64,000 nucleotides of DNA from NCBI RefSeq assembly GCF_030077865.1, contig NZ_JASDDP010000008.1; one strand, 5' to 3'. A program made the translations under genes and the position numbers. This document shows positions 32,139-42,567 of the stretch, in pieces. Within the stretch, counting starts at the first letter, position 1. The number at the start of each line of letters is the position of its first letter. Source of the stretch: Mycoplasma_H phocimorsus. Lineage in GTDB: Bacteria > Bacillota_I > Bacilli_A > Mycoplasmatales > Metamycoplasmataceae. The notes beneath the pieces are model-generated. The model was not told the origin of the DNA. It ran no database searches and worked only from the letters and a program-made list of their open reading frames with translations.

Positions 32139-32882
32139 TTAGTTTCTTTTTCTTTTTGTATTAATTCTTCTTTGTAATATTTCATTAGAATATTTATCCA
32201 TGTTTTGAATATACATAGTGTCGTCGAAATATTTAATTGGCTGACTATTTACTCATAAAACAACTAAGTAATTAACTAAAATTTTATTTTGAAGAACATA
32301 TTCATAATTATAGTCACCATATGTATTTAAAAATAATGTTTCTTGTTCGTCACTTAATTTTGATGTTTCAATAAAATATGCCAAATCGAAATGTTTATCA
32401 TTCATAGTTGCATACTCTCAATCTACAAATAAAATTTCATCACCTCTTTTTATCATATTTACAGGTCATAAATCATTATGACATGGAGTATCTTTTTTCA
32501 TATTGGCTAAAATTTTATTTATTTTTAAATAATATTCATTTAATTTAGGAATATTAATATTTTTAGCAGATAATATTTTTAAATATTCTTTAACTCTGCC
32601 CTTAATATTAAATTTAGGAAATTTTAATTTAGAATTATGAATTTCTTTAAGTTGTTCGGCTATTTTAATGATATTTTCATCATTCATTATGGGGTTTTCA
32701 CCCTCAATAAACTCTCACTCAATAAAATTTTCATCATTTTTCATCAATTTTGGTACAAATTTAAAAATATTTAAAATTGTATAATCAATATTATGATTAA
32801 AGCCATTTTTCTTTTTTTCTTGTGCGAAATTATCATTTGATATATAAGATATATTAGTGAATCCAGGGGTTATTTTTTTCAT
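32139..32882 (-). CDS. Choline/ethanolamine kinase-like (LicA-type) phosphotransferase
   Basis: 247 residues. Protein-kinase-like small-molecule phosphotransferase: the catalytic loop CHNDLWPVNMI has His135, Asp137 and Asn142, and the metal site is VDWEYA (Asp154, Glu156). The N-terminal GFTNISY resembles the ATP loop of LicA-type kinases. In other bacteria such enzymes phosphorylate choline for lipid or sugar decoration; mycoplasmas take up choline compounds for membrane lipids, so a role in lipid heads is plausible but unproven. Start: AAAGGA 5 bases before ATG, overlapping DUF402 by 29 bases. Thiamine kinase-like activity cannot be excluded. Confidence 0.75.
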
Positions 32883-33450
32883 GTTTATCCTTTATTTTTT
32901 TATTTTGAAATTTCAGTAACAATTTATCTTGCTCGAGAATCGTTTTTAAATTTTCTAGATTGTGATAATCAAACATTTCTAAATCATTATAATAATATCC
33001 AATAATTTTTTCAATAACTTTATAAAGAGATTTTACAAGTTTATTTGGATATTTATATTTTAATTTGTTTTTAGTAAATTCTTCGCGATCTACAATGCGA
33101 AGAGTATCTTTAGGATAGATTTTAATATCTAAATCATAATCAATATATTTAATAGTATTATCTTCAAAAATATATTTTGAAGCCATATTAAAATAAAAAT
33201 AATTACCATCAGGTCGAATTGTTAGTAAACAATTATAAAGTTCTTTTTTAGGAAAGAACCAAAAACCACAATTATTAAATGATCAAATTTTATTATTAAT
33301 TTCAGACACTTTTGCTTTTTTAGGAAACAGAATAATATATTTGCTATTTTCATAAATAACTTTTAAATTATTTCACTGTCGATATAAAGTTCCATCATGC
33401 TTATATGCTTGCACATTAATATATTCATGTAGGAAATTGTTGTCTTTCAT
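32854..33450 (-). CDS. DUF402-domain nucleotide phosphatase-like protein
   Basis: 198 residues. The domain pattern is clear: FNNCGFWFFP, a strand NYFYFNMASKYIFED and IKYIDYDLDIKIYP with Asp104, Asp106 and Asp108, then VDREEF. In Firmicutes DUF402 proteins hydrolyse nucleoside di- and triphosphates using these acidic residues. AGGAGG lies 4 bases before ATG. First gene of the overlapping operon with the LicA-like kinase, divergent from the small gene at 33531. Confidence 0.75.
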
Positions 33451-33530
33451 TTTCCTCCTTTTCACATGCTAATTTTAATTGCTCATTGATTATTATAACA
33501 TTATATAATTATATTATAAAGGAGGTATGT

Positions 33531-33746
33531 ATGTACCAATATAAAGCAATTTTAAATTCTACAAAAGAGGTAATAGCAAGTGAGCATACCATTGAAGAAA
33601 TAGAAAAGAGAATTGTTCACTTTAAACGTCAACAAAAATACCACGAACACACTAGAGCTAATGAAAAAATTAGTATTTATCATGTAATTAGAAATAATAA
33701 AGAAGGAGCTGAAAGCAGTAAAGAAGTTCTTATTAAAGAAGTCTAA
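33531..33746 (+). CDS. Small conserved-looking protein, 71 residues
   Basis: A strong AAAGGAGG site 5 bases before ATG supports this short gene (starting MYQYKAIL). It is charged, with a likely strand, then helix TIEEIEKRIVHFKRQQKYHEHT, then strand KISIYHVI. This pattern could be a small beta-alpha-beta fold. No family recognised. Divergent from DUF402; followed by a hairpin terminator. Confidence 0.7.
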   Translation: MYQYKAILNSTKEVIASEHTIEEIEKRIVHFKRQQKYHEHTRANEKISIYHVIRNNKEGAESSKEVLIKEV

Positions 33747-33799
33747 AAGTTTTTTCTAATTACTAATGGAAGAATAAAAATTTATATAAACTACATTCA

Positions 33800-33930
33800 C
33801 GCCATAGTCATTTACTATGGTGTTTTTAAATAAAATTTTTAGTTTAAAAAATATATATTTCATAAAATAGTTGCAAAAATAATAACCAAAGTTTTATTTG
33901 GTTACAAAATGACATTTTGTCCACATTAAA
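33800..33930 (+). repeat. Orphan IS3 right-end remnant / terminator
   Basis: The hairpin CGCCATAGT / ACTATGGTG plus T run (33800-33827) resembles the right-end hairpins of the IS3 copies. ATGACATTTTGTCCACATTA at 33909-33928 resembles their right inverted repeat. The hairpin now ends the gene at 33531. Confidence 0.5.
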
Positions 33931-34052
33931 ACATATTTGTAAGTTTTTTAAATGTTATTAGGAATTAGTCGCCATTAATTCTTATTTTTTTCTTTTTTAA
34001 TATTTTTGCCTTTTTCTAATCTATTTTAAACAAACTAATAAAAGAGGTAAAT

Positions 34053-34625
34053 ATAAATAATAAAATTAAAATTACGCCGGCGACTAAAAGTGAATGGAGT
34101 AATATAACTAAAAACTATAAAAAAGGTAGTAAATATATTGTTAATGTTCCTAATTTAGGAAATCTTCTTTGTAATGTTTATAATAATCTTAAAGAAACAA
34201 AAATTGATGGAGAGGTTATGTGAAATAAAAAATTTGATGAATTCCAAAATAAAATTTTTGATTTAATAAATAATAATAACAAAAACACTATTAAAGTTAT
34301 TCAAGAAAATGATGAAAAACGCAAAGAAGAATTCAAAGCATATAAAATTGAGGCTGAAAAACAACGCAAAGATGATAAAATTGAACTTCAAAATCAATTT
34401 ACAAACATGTTAAAAGCGTATCGTGAAGAAACTGTCAAAATGTTTGAAAAGGCTGAAAAACAACATAAAGCTGATAAAGAGGAGTGAAATCAAAAATTTA
34501 ATTTACTAACAACTTTAATCAAAACAAATCACACTGAAATTACTGATAGATTAGATAAGCTTGAATGCGATGTTAAAATGTTAAAATCATTCCACAAAAA
34601 AGATATTGAAAAATATGCAAAATAA
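34053..34625 (+). CDS. Coiled-coil protein, apparent ATA start
   Basis: 190 residues if read from ATA at 34053, which lies 5 bases after AGAGG. The homologue at 59419-60037 has ATG at the matching place, so the start codon seems to have mutated; the first in-frame ATG lies within GEVMW about 60 codons later. Residues 1-60 form a small domain (ITPATKSEWSNITKNYKKG); residues 75-150 are coiled coil with repeats of EKQRKDDKIELQ type; the end (LIKTNHTEITDRLDKLE) is a short heptad region. Function unknown. It lies between an IS3 right end and an IS3 left end. Confidence 0.6.
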
Positions 34626-34660
34626 CAATTTAATTAAAAAATAGCAATTCAATTTGTAAG

Positions 34661-34706
34661 TTAATCTAGGAAAAAAATGGCGCTCTTTTATAGAGTGTCT
34701 TTTTTT
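34661..34706 (+). repeat. Orphan IS3 left end with terminator hairpin
   Basis: TTAATCTAGGAAAAAAATGG at 34661-34680 matches the left inverted repeat of the element at 60561. The hairpin GGCGCTCT / AGAGTGTC, loop TTTAT, then seven T, can end transcripts of the coiled-coil gene. Confidence 0.65.
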
Positions 34707-34756
34707 GTTCTGTTTTGCTGCTTTTATTTAATTGTTTTTTTTATGTATTTAAATTT

Positions 34757-36385
34757 CTACTTATATTTTGTCTTGTTTATATTGAACTTATAACTCATCA
34801 TATTTAAACCAATAATTGTAAAAAATGAACTTCAAATATATGGTGTATATAAAGAAATATCACAAATTTTTTCATTAAATATATTTGATATTTTTGTTCC
34901 AATAATCAAATCATTTGATGCAATTATTGAATAAGAAATAGAATAACGAAATGATAGTTCTATTAATATTAGAAAAACTGATAAAAATTCATTTTTAAAT
35001 TTTTTAAGTATATATTTATTAAAAATTCAATTATTGGAGCGCATTTGCATTTTTAAATTATTAATAATATTTTTATCAATTGAATCAATTGACTGAATAA
35101 TTTGTTTTGATATTGAAAGCGATTTGTGAAACGAAATTGTAAAAATTAATAGCAAAATAGAATTAATAAATAATGGATTTAATATAAAAAAGATAATTAT
35201 AACAGGCAGTGATCTAAATAAAGTATTTAAAAATCTTAATGTTAAATATAAAGGTTTTTTATTAAGATGTAAGTTAGAAAATCTAATTCAAAACAACGAA
35301 AAACATATTGAAAAAGTGGCACAAAGCAATGAAAAACTAATAGATTGTAGTAACGAATAATATATGTTATCCTCTAATTTATTTCTAATATTAAATACAT
35401 TAAAATTAATAACAAACATCTGCTTTAACTTGTTTATTAAATTTTGCGAATAAATTAGTCTGAAATCCAGTTGATAAAGTGTATAAATTGAAAAAATGAC
35501 TAATAAAACAAAAATTATTTTTACAATTAAAATTCTAAAATCATAAATTGTTTTATTTTGCTTATATATTTTTGTTTTATTCTCAAATAATAATTTTTTA
35601 AAAATAATATTAATTAATTCTAGCATTAGCAAAAATGCACTAAGAATTAAGGCAGGTATTAAAAATTGATTAAATGTTGTTGTTGATTCTTGAGCGTACT
35701 TAATTAAAAGCGCAATACCGGGCAATCCTGTTAAAGCAATAATTGAGCCCCATCTTAAATTAGATTCAAAAGAATATAAAAACCGTTCAAAATATCTATT
35801 TTTTATAATGGGATAAATTTTTATAAAAAATGATTTAATTTTAGAATTGCCTTGTAAATTGCTATTGTTATATAATTTTAAATCAATTGTATTTAAAATT
35901 TCTAACAAATATTTATGAATTCAAATCCATGAAAAAAAGAACATGATAAAGCATAAAGCTAAGTATGAACTAAATATTGATGAAAATAAATAAATATAAA
36001 GAAGTTCTGGAATAGAATGAATTATTAAAATTAATATTTTAATTGGAGTTTTAATAAATTTATGTTCTAAAAATACTGAAGACATAAATGAAGTTAATAT
36101 TGCTAAAATAAACCCTAAGAATGTTCCAATAAGTGTATACTTAATGCTTATTCAAAGAAATGAAATACTAATAGCAAAAAGGCTTGAAGTTTGTTTGATG
36201 TCAGTATATGTACTTAAATTGGTGGGATTAAAAAGTTTAATTATATTATTCTTAAATTGTTTGAATCCATCAATATTTATAGATCAATTTTGAATAAACA
36301 ATAAAGTTAAAAAAATTATTCAAAAAAAATAAATTAAAATTCTTTTTGTTATCTTCTTTTTAAAAAAACTCGATAAATTATTCAA
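34757..36385 (-). CDS. p69: P69-type permease of the thiamine-linked ABC transporter
   Basis: 542 residues. Two similar permease halves are fused: each has several membrane helices and a cytoplasmic coupling loop (about 160-180 and 420-450). This matches the P69 subunit of the P37-P29-P69 system in other mycoplasmas. The start is uncertain: no ATG exists near the N-terminus; TTG at 36385, overlapping the ATPase stop by 8 bases with GGAAG upstream, is the best choice. It moves the ligand handed over by the lipoprotein encoded at 37099-38280. Confidence 0.8.
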
Positions 36386-37112
36386 AATAATCTTCCATTT
36401 TTCTTTTTAATTCATTAATGATTTTTGTATTCACTTTTTCTATTATGTTAATTTTGTTATTTTCAAAAAATATAACTTTATCGAATTTATCACTTAATAA
36501 ATGAATATTATGAATAACAATAAATATTGTTTTAAACTTTTTTATATTGAAAAGAATATCAATAATTGATGCTGCAGATTTTAAATCTAAGCTACTTGTA
36601 GGCTCATCTGCTAATATTATTTTATTATTATTTAATAAAATTCTGGCAATATTAACTCTTTGTTTTTGACCGCCGCTAAGTTCGTCAATTCTCGTTAATA
36701 TTTTATCGCTAATATTTAACGATGTTAAAACATCAATAATCTTTTTTTGATTATTTTTTGAAACGATACCTAACATTCTGTTTAAAAATTTTTCATTTAA
36801 ATTGGTTTCTCTATATAAGTTATTAAATACGTTTTCAAATTCTATCAAAGAATTTTCTTGTGTTAAAAACCCAATTATTTTTGATATTTTTTTTCTATTA
36901 TTTTTTAAATTAACATCTAAGCCACATATTTTAACTTGACCGCTTATTGGTTTTATAAATCCACATAGCGTTTTTAAAAATGTTGTTTTACCAATACCTG
37001 AATTTCCCACAATAGCAATCATTTCTCCTTGTTTAAAAGTATAATTTAATGGTAAAAATAATGATGTTTCGTTATACCCAAATTTTAAATTTATCATTTT
37101 AATTGTTTCCAT
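36378..37112 (-). CDS. p29: P29-type ABC transporter ATPase
   Basis: 244 residues. Walker A GNSGIGKTT (about 36-44), signature LSGGQKQR, Walker B IILADEPTSSLD and the switch His in VIHNIH are all present. It powers import through the P69-like permease. The start overlaps the binding-protein gene by 14 bases, so the operon is translationally coupled. PhnC-like subfamily by sequence feel. Confidence 0.92.
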   Translation of the reverse strand: METIKMINLKFGYNETSLFLPLNYTFKQGEMIAIVGNSGIGKTTFLKTLCGFIKPISGQVKICGLDVNLKNNRKKISKIIGFLTQENSLIEFENVFNNLYRETNLNEKFLNRMLGIVSKNNQKKIIDVLTSLNISDKILTRIDELSGGQKQRVNIARILLNNNKIILADEPTSSLDLKSAASIIDILFNIKKFKTIFIVIHNIHLLSDKFDKVIFFENNKINIIEKVNTKIINELKRKMEDYFE

Positions 37113-38280
37113 TTTTTAATAATTCCTTTGGTGATTGATATGAACCAATGTTATTTTCAGAGTAATTATAATTATTTAATAATGCTTTAAAAGTATTCAA
37201 ATTAATTTGATAAAACTTTGCGTAACCAGTAAAATTGCCATAAACATTTTCTTCAGTTTTTAATTCAGCGAAAACCTTTTTAATTAAATTTACGAGTTTG
37301 GGATTTAAACCTTTTCTTGCAATCATAACACTGTATGGTGCAGGATTGGTTACTGATAAAATTTCTAATTTATCACCTTTTTTAGGTGTGAATAATTTAT
37401 TTTTGCTTTTTGTTCAATTAAATACGCCATGATCAGTAAAGGCAATATGATATATTTTTTTTAAGCCAGTCTCTTCAGTTGATTTTCCAATGAATTCACC
37501 AGGATTTTTAAGTAAAACTATTTCATCATTAATGGAATCTAACTTATTTTCAATTTCATTAATATCAACATTAAAGTGTTTAGATAATAAAGATCTTTGC
37601 AATTTATATGCTCCACTACTTTTTTTACTTTTAAATATAATTCCGTAGTTAATAAACTTTTTTAAATCCTTGTTATTTCAAGCAGTTTTTATTGAATTCA
37701 ATGTATCTTTATCACCAGAAATAATTATTTGGCCTCTGTAAGTAGAGCTTGTTCCCGTTTTATAAAAATCACTATAAATGCCGTTTTTGTAACCATAATT
37801 ATTGCCTCAATTTTCAAATGAATCGCTTAAATTTAATTTTTCATTATAACTGTTAGTTATATTAGAAAAAGATTTTTGTCCGTAAATTGATTCATCATCG
37901 TATGCTCAGGAAAATGATTTTGTAGCAGTTTGCATGGCAATTTGAAAATCAATTTCATCTAAGTTTAAATTTTTAAAAACTCTATAAGGAACTATTGCAA
38001 AATCACAATTTTCTTTATTAGAAATAATATTTTGATAAATCACATCATTATTATTAGATTTAAATTCAAAATTAATTTTTCCTATATCTTTAAGCTCGGA
38101 ATCAATTTTTATTAAATTATTTATTTTATTATTAAAATTAGTCACAAATTGCATTCCTTCTTTTTTAAATTCATCAGGTAATCATGAATTTCAAATTGTA
38201 ATATTTTCTTCTTTTTGCGAACATGATATAGATGCTAAAGGGGTTATAATCATTTTTAAAACCATTATTTTTTTAAACAA
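37099..38280 (-). CDS. p37: P37/Cypl-type thiamine-pyrophosphate-binding lipoprotein
   Basis: 393 residues from TTG at 38280. The TTG start is chosen because GGAGG lies 5 bases upstream and it gives a proper signal peptide MFKKIMVLKM...ASISC with lipobox Cys20; a later ATG would cut the signal short. The mature part has the shape of a periplasmic-binding-type protein (ITIWNSWLPDEF, CDFAIVPYRVFKNL, TDHGVFN). The related P37 of M. hyorhinis binds thiamine pyrophosphate, and the TPP riboswitch in front of this gene supports the same ligand. Three overlapping genes follow as one operon. Confidence 0.85.
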
Positions 38281-38309
38281 AAATACCTCCATTCAACAAG
38301 AGGTATTTT
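38281..38309 (-). promoter_or_regulatory. Riboswitch expression hairpin hiding the ribosome site
   Basis: On the minus strand AATACCTC pairs with GAGGTATT around TTGTTGAATG. The 3' arm contains the GGAGG used by the P37 gene and is followed by TTTTTG. It can block translation and perhaps also act as a terminator. A competing antiterminator pairing was not worked out. Confidence 0.65.
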
Positions 38310-38326
38310 AAAACAGCAAAAAATAT

Positions 38327-38393
38327 GACATAACTACGCACGAATTACCATGATCAGTTAAGGTATAATCTCAGCCATATAAGCACCCTTGTC
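38327..38393 (-). ncRNA. TPP riboswitch (THI element)
   Basis: On the minus strand the conserved parts occur in order: GACAAGGGTGC, GGCTGAGA, ACCTTAACTGATC and TAATTCGTGCGTAG, closed by GTTATGTC. These match the TPP aptamer (GGGGTGC, CTGAGA, ACCTGATC, TAATxCxxGCGTAGGGA). GACA/TGTC close the outer helix. It lies directly in front of the P37-P29-P69 operon and explains control by thiamine pyrophosphate. Confidence 0.88.
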
Positions 38394-38709
38394 AAATAAA
38401 TTATATAGTTTTATTTAAAGGAAATTACAAATTAGATTTTAAATAAAATGCATTTTTTATAATTATTGCATTAAAAAGTAAATAATTTTTTATATATAAA
38501 ATTGCAAATAAATAAATTTAAAAGCTTTTAAAAATGTTAAATATTAATTTTAAAAAAATGTTCTTTTTTATTTAATTTTTAATAAAAAAGGATTAAAAAT
38601 AACATATTAAAAAAAATATATTAATATTAAATGTATTTTGATTTTATTTTATCTTTTAATTTTATTTTAGTATTATTATTTTTAATATAAATATTAAAAG
38701 GGGCTCTTT
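38394..38709. other. AT-rich divergent promoter region
   Basis: No gene. On the minus strand TATAAT (38400-38405) with TTGTAA (38425-38430) fits a promoter whose start would fall at the first base of the TPP riboswitch. The rightward part must hold the promoter of the protease at 38710; only AT-rich sequence is seen, with an unusual AAAAGGGG before the ATG. Confidence 0.45.
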
Positions 38710-40830
38710 ATGAATAAAAAAATATTATTATCTATTTTAATGTTTTCTCCTGCGATTTTTTTACCATCAGCATTAATTTCAAAAGTTAATTCTGAACAAC
38801 AATGACAACAACAAAAATTTGATCCGCGTGAAGAAGGAAATCCACATCACTACTTTTTAACTCCAGTTAGAAATCAAGGTGAAGACGGGATTTGTTGAGC
38901 ATTTTCAACTGTGGCTGTGGCTGAAGCAAATATCTTAAAAAAGGATTTATTTAAAATAGCAGAAAATCTTGATTTGTCTGAACTAAATATAGCTTACAAC
39001 ACTTTAAATCGTTCTAAATATCAAGACAAATTACATAATACAGATTTTGATACTTATACCTATCAAAATTGAGAAAAAACAGGCTCAACTTCTACTTTTG
39101 CTGGTATTTCATTAATGCAATGAAATAAATTAAAAAAACAAGGAGATGATTGAAAAGAAAATAATAATTTGGAAAATTATATTTTGAAAGATTTAATTAT
39201 TATTGATCACAAAAATTCAAATGTTAAAGAACAAATTAAAAAAGCAATAATAGATAATGGCGCTGTATCATTGTCTTTTGATACCATACCTTCAAAAGGG
39301 GCTGAGATATATTACAATCCTAACTTGCATACTACTTCGGCAGATAGAGGCCATGTTGCTACTATTGTGGGATGAGATGATACTATTGATAAAACAAAAT
39401 TTGGGGGTGGCACAACACAAAACGGTGGCTGAATTGTTAAAAATAGTTGAAGCACAAATTGAGGTGATAATGGATACTTTTATATTTCATATGATGCCAA
39501 TATGCGTGATTTATTTACATTAGATTTCATTTCAAGATCAACATATACTAACAATTATTATTATGATGGTTCATATTTGGATGTTCTTGGTCATAATTAT
39601 ACTAAAGCAGCAGTAAGTTTTCAAGCTAAAGGCGCACTTTATAATACAAAAGAAAAACTAAAAGCAGTAAACATTGGTATTGAAGGCGACAATGTAGAAG
39701 TTGAAGTTAAAGTTTATCGCCGTAATGATGATATTAACCCACGTAGTTTAGTTTTAGGAGATCTTATTGCTACAGAAACACAAAAATTTGATCATGGTGG
39801 ATTAAGAACAATTGAATTAAATAAAGATGTTGATTTAAAACAAAATGAATGATTTACTATTGTGGCCGAAATTAAAAATCCATCAAACAAAACGAAATTG
39901 CGTTTTGGTGAAGAATTAAATAAACAAAATGATTTTACCTATATTGAAGAAAATGGAAAATGAATTAATAGTCAAAAAGCACACAATGGGGCAGTAGCTA
40001 GAATTAAAGCATTTACTGATTATCAATATGTACAAAATGCACAAGATGAAAAAAGTTTAGAATATGCTGAAATTAAATTAACAGATTATAAATATATAGC
40101 TGGTGAAAAAATTGATAATAAGTTAGTTGAAGTTTATTATCGAAATAATAAACTGGTTTTAGATAAAGATTACCAATTAACTTCTGAAGAAGTTTATGAT
40201 GGTGATAAAGGATTCTATTATGCCGATTCTAATGTAGGATATACAAAAGTTACTATTAAAGGTATTGGTGAATATAAAGGCGAAAATTATACATTTCTAA
40301 CAATTAAACGTGGTAGTGTACATAATTACAATCCTGATAATATTATTTATGTAGATGACAATATTTCTAATTCATCCCAAATTAAATTAGAAAATGGTTG
40401 AACAGCAGAAACAAAACAGTTAATTAACGGAGAAAATCAGGTTAGATTAACATATTCAGGTATTGAAGAAAAATATTATACAAATAATTCACCAATAACA
40501 ATTAAAGTTATTAAAGGTAAAACAGAAGAAAATAAAAAAGATAGAATTGTTGTTTCTAAAAAAACAATTCTACCTGAAGAAGAATACTTTAGTTCTTATA
40601 ATCATTCATTACATAATAGAAATAGAAATTTATACAATTACTATAATCAACCTGAAAAAAGACTAGAGAGAGTTACGAGACAACAAACAAATGATTATAA
40701 AACTCAAACATCAAAAAATGATGACAGTTATTCAGAATTAAAAAATGTGGTTATTTGAACATCAATTACAAGTTTTATAACAGTTTTAGGCGGTATAATA
40801 ATTAAATTATTTACTTCGTTTGGAAAGTAA
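38710..40830 (+). CDS. Secreted papain-like (C1) cysteine protease, second copy
   Basis: 706 residues. Signal peptide 1-23; Gln56 and catalytic Cys62 in RNQGEDGICWAF, His215 in RGHVATIVGWDD, Asn245 in GWIVKNSW, so the triad is intact. From about 275 on it follows the first protease (NNYYYDGSY, AAVSFQAK, FDHGGLRTIELN) through the lectin-like region, and ends in a membrane helix (VIWTSITSFITVLGGIIIKLF, about 680-700). AAAAGGGG lies 5-12 bases before ATG. The two proteases differ most in the C-terminal stalk. It ends at a bidirectional terminator. Confidence 0.9.
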
Positions 40831-40869
40831 ATAACAAAATATAAATTTTAAATACTAAATTTATTAATA

Positions 40870-40896
40870 AAAAAACGAGCGTAACTCGTTTTTTTG
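40870..40896. terminator. Bidirectional terminator
   Basis: Stem AAAAAACGAG / CTCGTTTTTT with loop CGTAA, between the convergent protease and BI-1-like genes. Confidence 0.9.
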
Positions 40897-40898
40897 TT

Positions 40899-41696
40899 TT
40901 AGTTTTTTAATATTGAAAGTAATAAGAAAAAATATCTAAATAATTCAAATATTGAAATTAATAATGATGTTCCTAAAATTAATGTAATTTTGAAATATTC
41001 TGCAGAACTAAGAAATTGTAAAGCAAAATAATTTTCTTGCATAGTTTTAATTCTATAAATTTGTAATCCTATTATTAAAGAATAAAATAAATATCCCGCT
41101 CCACCTAAAATTGTAAATAATCAACTGCTTGTTAAAAAATAAGCAGTAAGAGATGTAATTAAAATAGTAATTAATAATAAAGTTATTACTGGTCATAATT
41201 TTTCAAAATTAAATATCTTAAAATATCCTATTATGCCCATTAATAACACTGTTCCTGCTGGAATTAAAAGTAATAAAATAAATTCTGAATATCCATTTAA
41301 TCATTCTTGTGCATAAAGGGCGGCCATTCACCCTATAGATGTACCAAATACTAATGTAGTTACTATATAGTATATAAATACTAATCATACAGGCATTGAA
41401 TACACAAATCATGATCCTATAAAGATAAATATAATGCTAGCAATAAGTGAGCCTATTAAAATCATTCTTCCTGTCGGCCCGGCAGCAATTACAATATTTG
41501 AAACAATATCAAGTTTAAATTGTAAATATGAAAATATAATTGCAAATACAAGGCCTAATGTAACTCAAATTAAACTGCCAAATAAAATATTTCTTGATTT
41601 AAGTATTCCGCCTTGTTCACCTCTCATTTTTTCATACTCTTCATTTTTTTCAACAATAGTTTCAATATTTGAAAATTTGTTATTATTTAATTTCAT
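40899..41696 (-). CDS. Bax inhibitor-1 (YccA/TMBIM)-like membrane protein
   Basis: 265 residues with about seven membrane helices after a charged cytosolic N-terminus (1-38). The end pattern GAGYLFYSLIIGLQIYRIKTMQENYFALQFLSSAEYFKI...FELFRYFFLLLSIL resembles the BI-1 C-terminus (YDTQxIK ... LYLDFINLFLYLLRLL). BI-1 proteins conduct Ca2+ in other bacteria. The Asp pair of the pH sensor is not conserved here, so function is uncertain. AAAGGAG lies 6 bases before ATG. It follows whiA by 18 bases in the same direction. Confidence 0.65.
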
Positions 41697-41714
41697 AAAA
41701 TCTCCTTTCTGGGA

Positions 41715-42557
41715 TTATTTTTGATTTGTTGATAACTGTTCGAAAACAGTTTTTAGTTTTTTATTTCAGTGATTAATTCCGCCCTTTGTAATATCAATAC
41801 CTTTTTCTAAAAGCAAAATTGAAAGTTCACTTAATGAATATTCAGGGTGTTTCATTCTTTCTTTAAAATAAACGCGTTGTGATTGAGAAAATTGCTTTAA
41901 TTGTTTTTTTTCTTTAACTAACAAAAACATATTTTTAAAATCCTCAAAAGCTTTTATTGTTTTATTTAAATTTGTAACATCAAAATTACCTAATCTATTT
42001 AAATTATTATTATAATCTCTATTAATTCTAACATTTTCAAGCAATAAATAAGAATTTATGGCTTGAATTGCTCTTAAAAAGTCACAAATTGATTCAATTT
42101 TTTTAATATAAATAATATATCAATCTTTTTGTTTGATAAATTTAAACTTAAAATTTTCATAAGAATTTAATGTTTTTTGTATTATGTCTATAAATTTTTC
42201 TTCTCTTGCGCCAATTTGGAGATGATAGGCACTAGTTTCTAACTTGTTAACAGATCCAGAAGAAAGGAAAATGCCTGCAAAAAATTGTGAATTATCTTCA
42301 TAATTTATTGAAAAGTCATAATTCTTTGTATTTATAATAATACTTTTTGTATTAGCGACTTTAGCAAAATCAATATTTCTGTCGCTAAAAATTTTAAGAA
42401 TAAATTTTCTTATGTCTGAATTATTAAATTTTAAAATAATATTTTTGTCCTGTAAAATTCCATTTGAAATTATAAAACCATTCAAAAGAGAATCAAGCTG
42501 CGTTTTAGAATAGGATGTTGTCATTATTTCATTTTTTATACTGTGTGCAAATGTCAT
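41715..42557 (-). CDS. whiA: DNA-binding protein WhiA
   Basis: 280 residues. The family has a LAGLIDADG-endonuclease-like N-terminal part (FFAGIFLSSGSVN at about 110) and a C-terminal helix-turn-helix: RMKHPEYSLSELSILLLEKGIDITKGGINHWNKKL. In this protein the LAGLIDADG catalytic acids are not apparent, as in other WhiA. It regulates cell division genes in Gram-positives. AAAGGAA precedes ATG. It starts 10 bases after polC. Confidence 0.9.
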
Positions 42558-42567
42558 AATTTCCTTT

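Noticed and set aside
32137..32185. Earlier start (32185) for the three-helix membrane protein
   Set aside because: It would overlap the kinase gene by 47 bases without a ribosome site; the ATG one base after the kinase stop is more likely.
41218..41724. Frames opposite the BI-1-like gene
   Set aside because: They lack ribosome sites and are antisense to a gene with a good start and membrane pattern.
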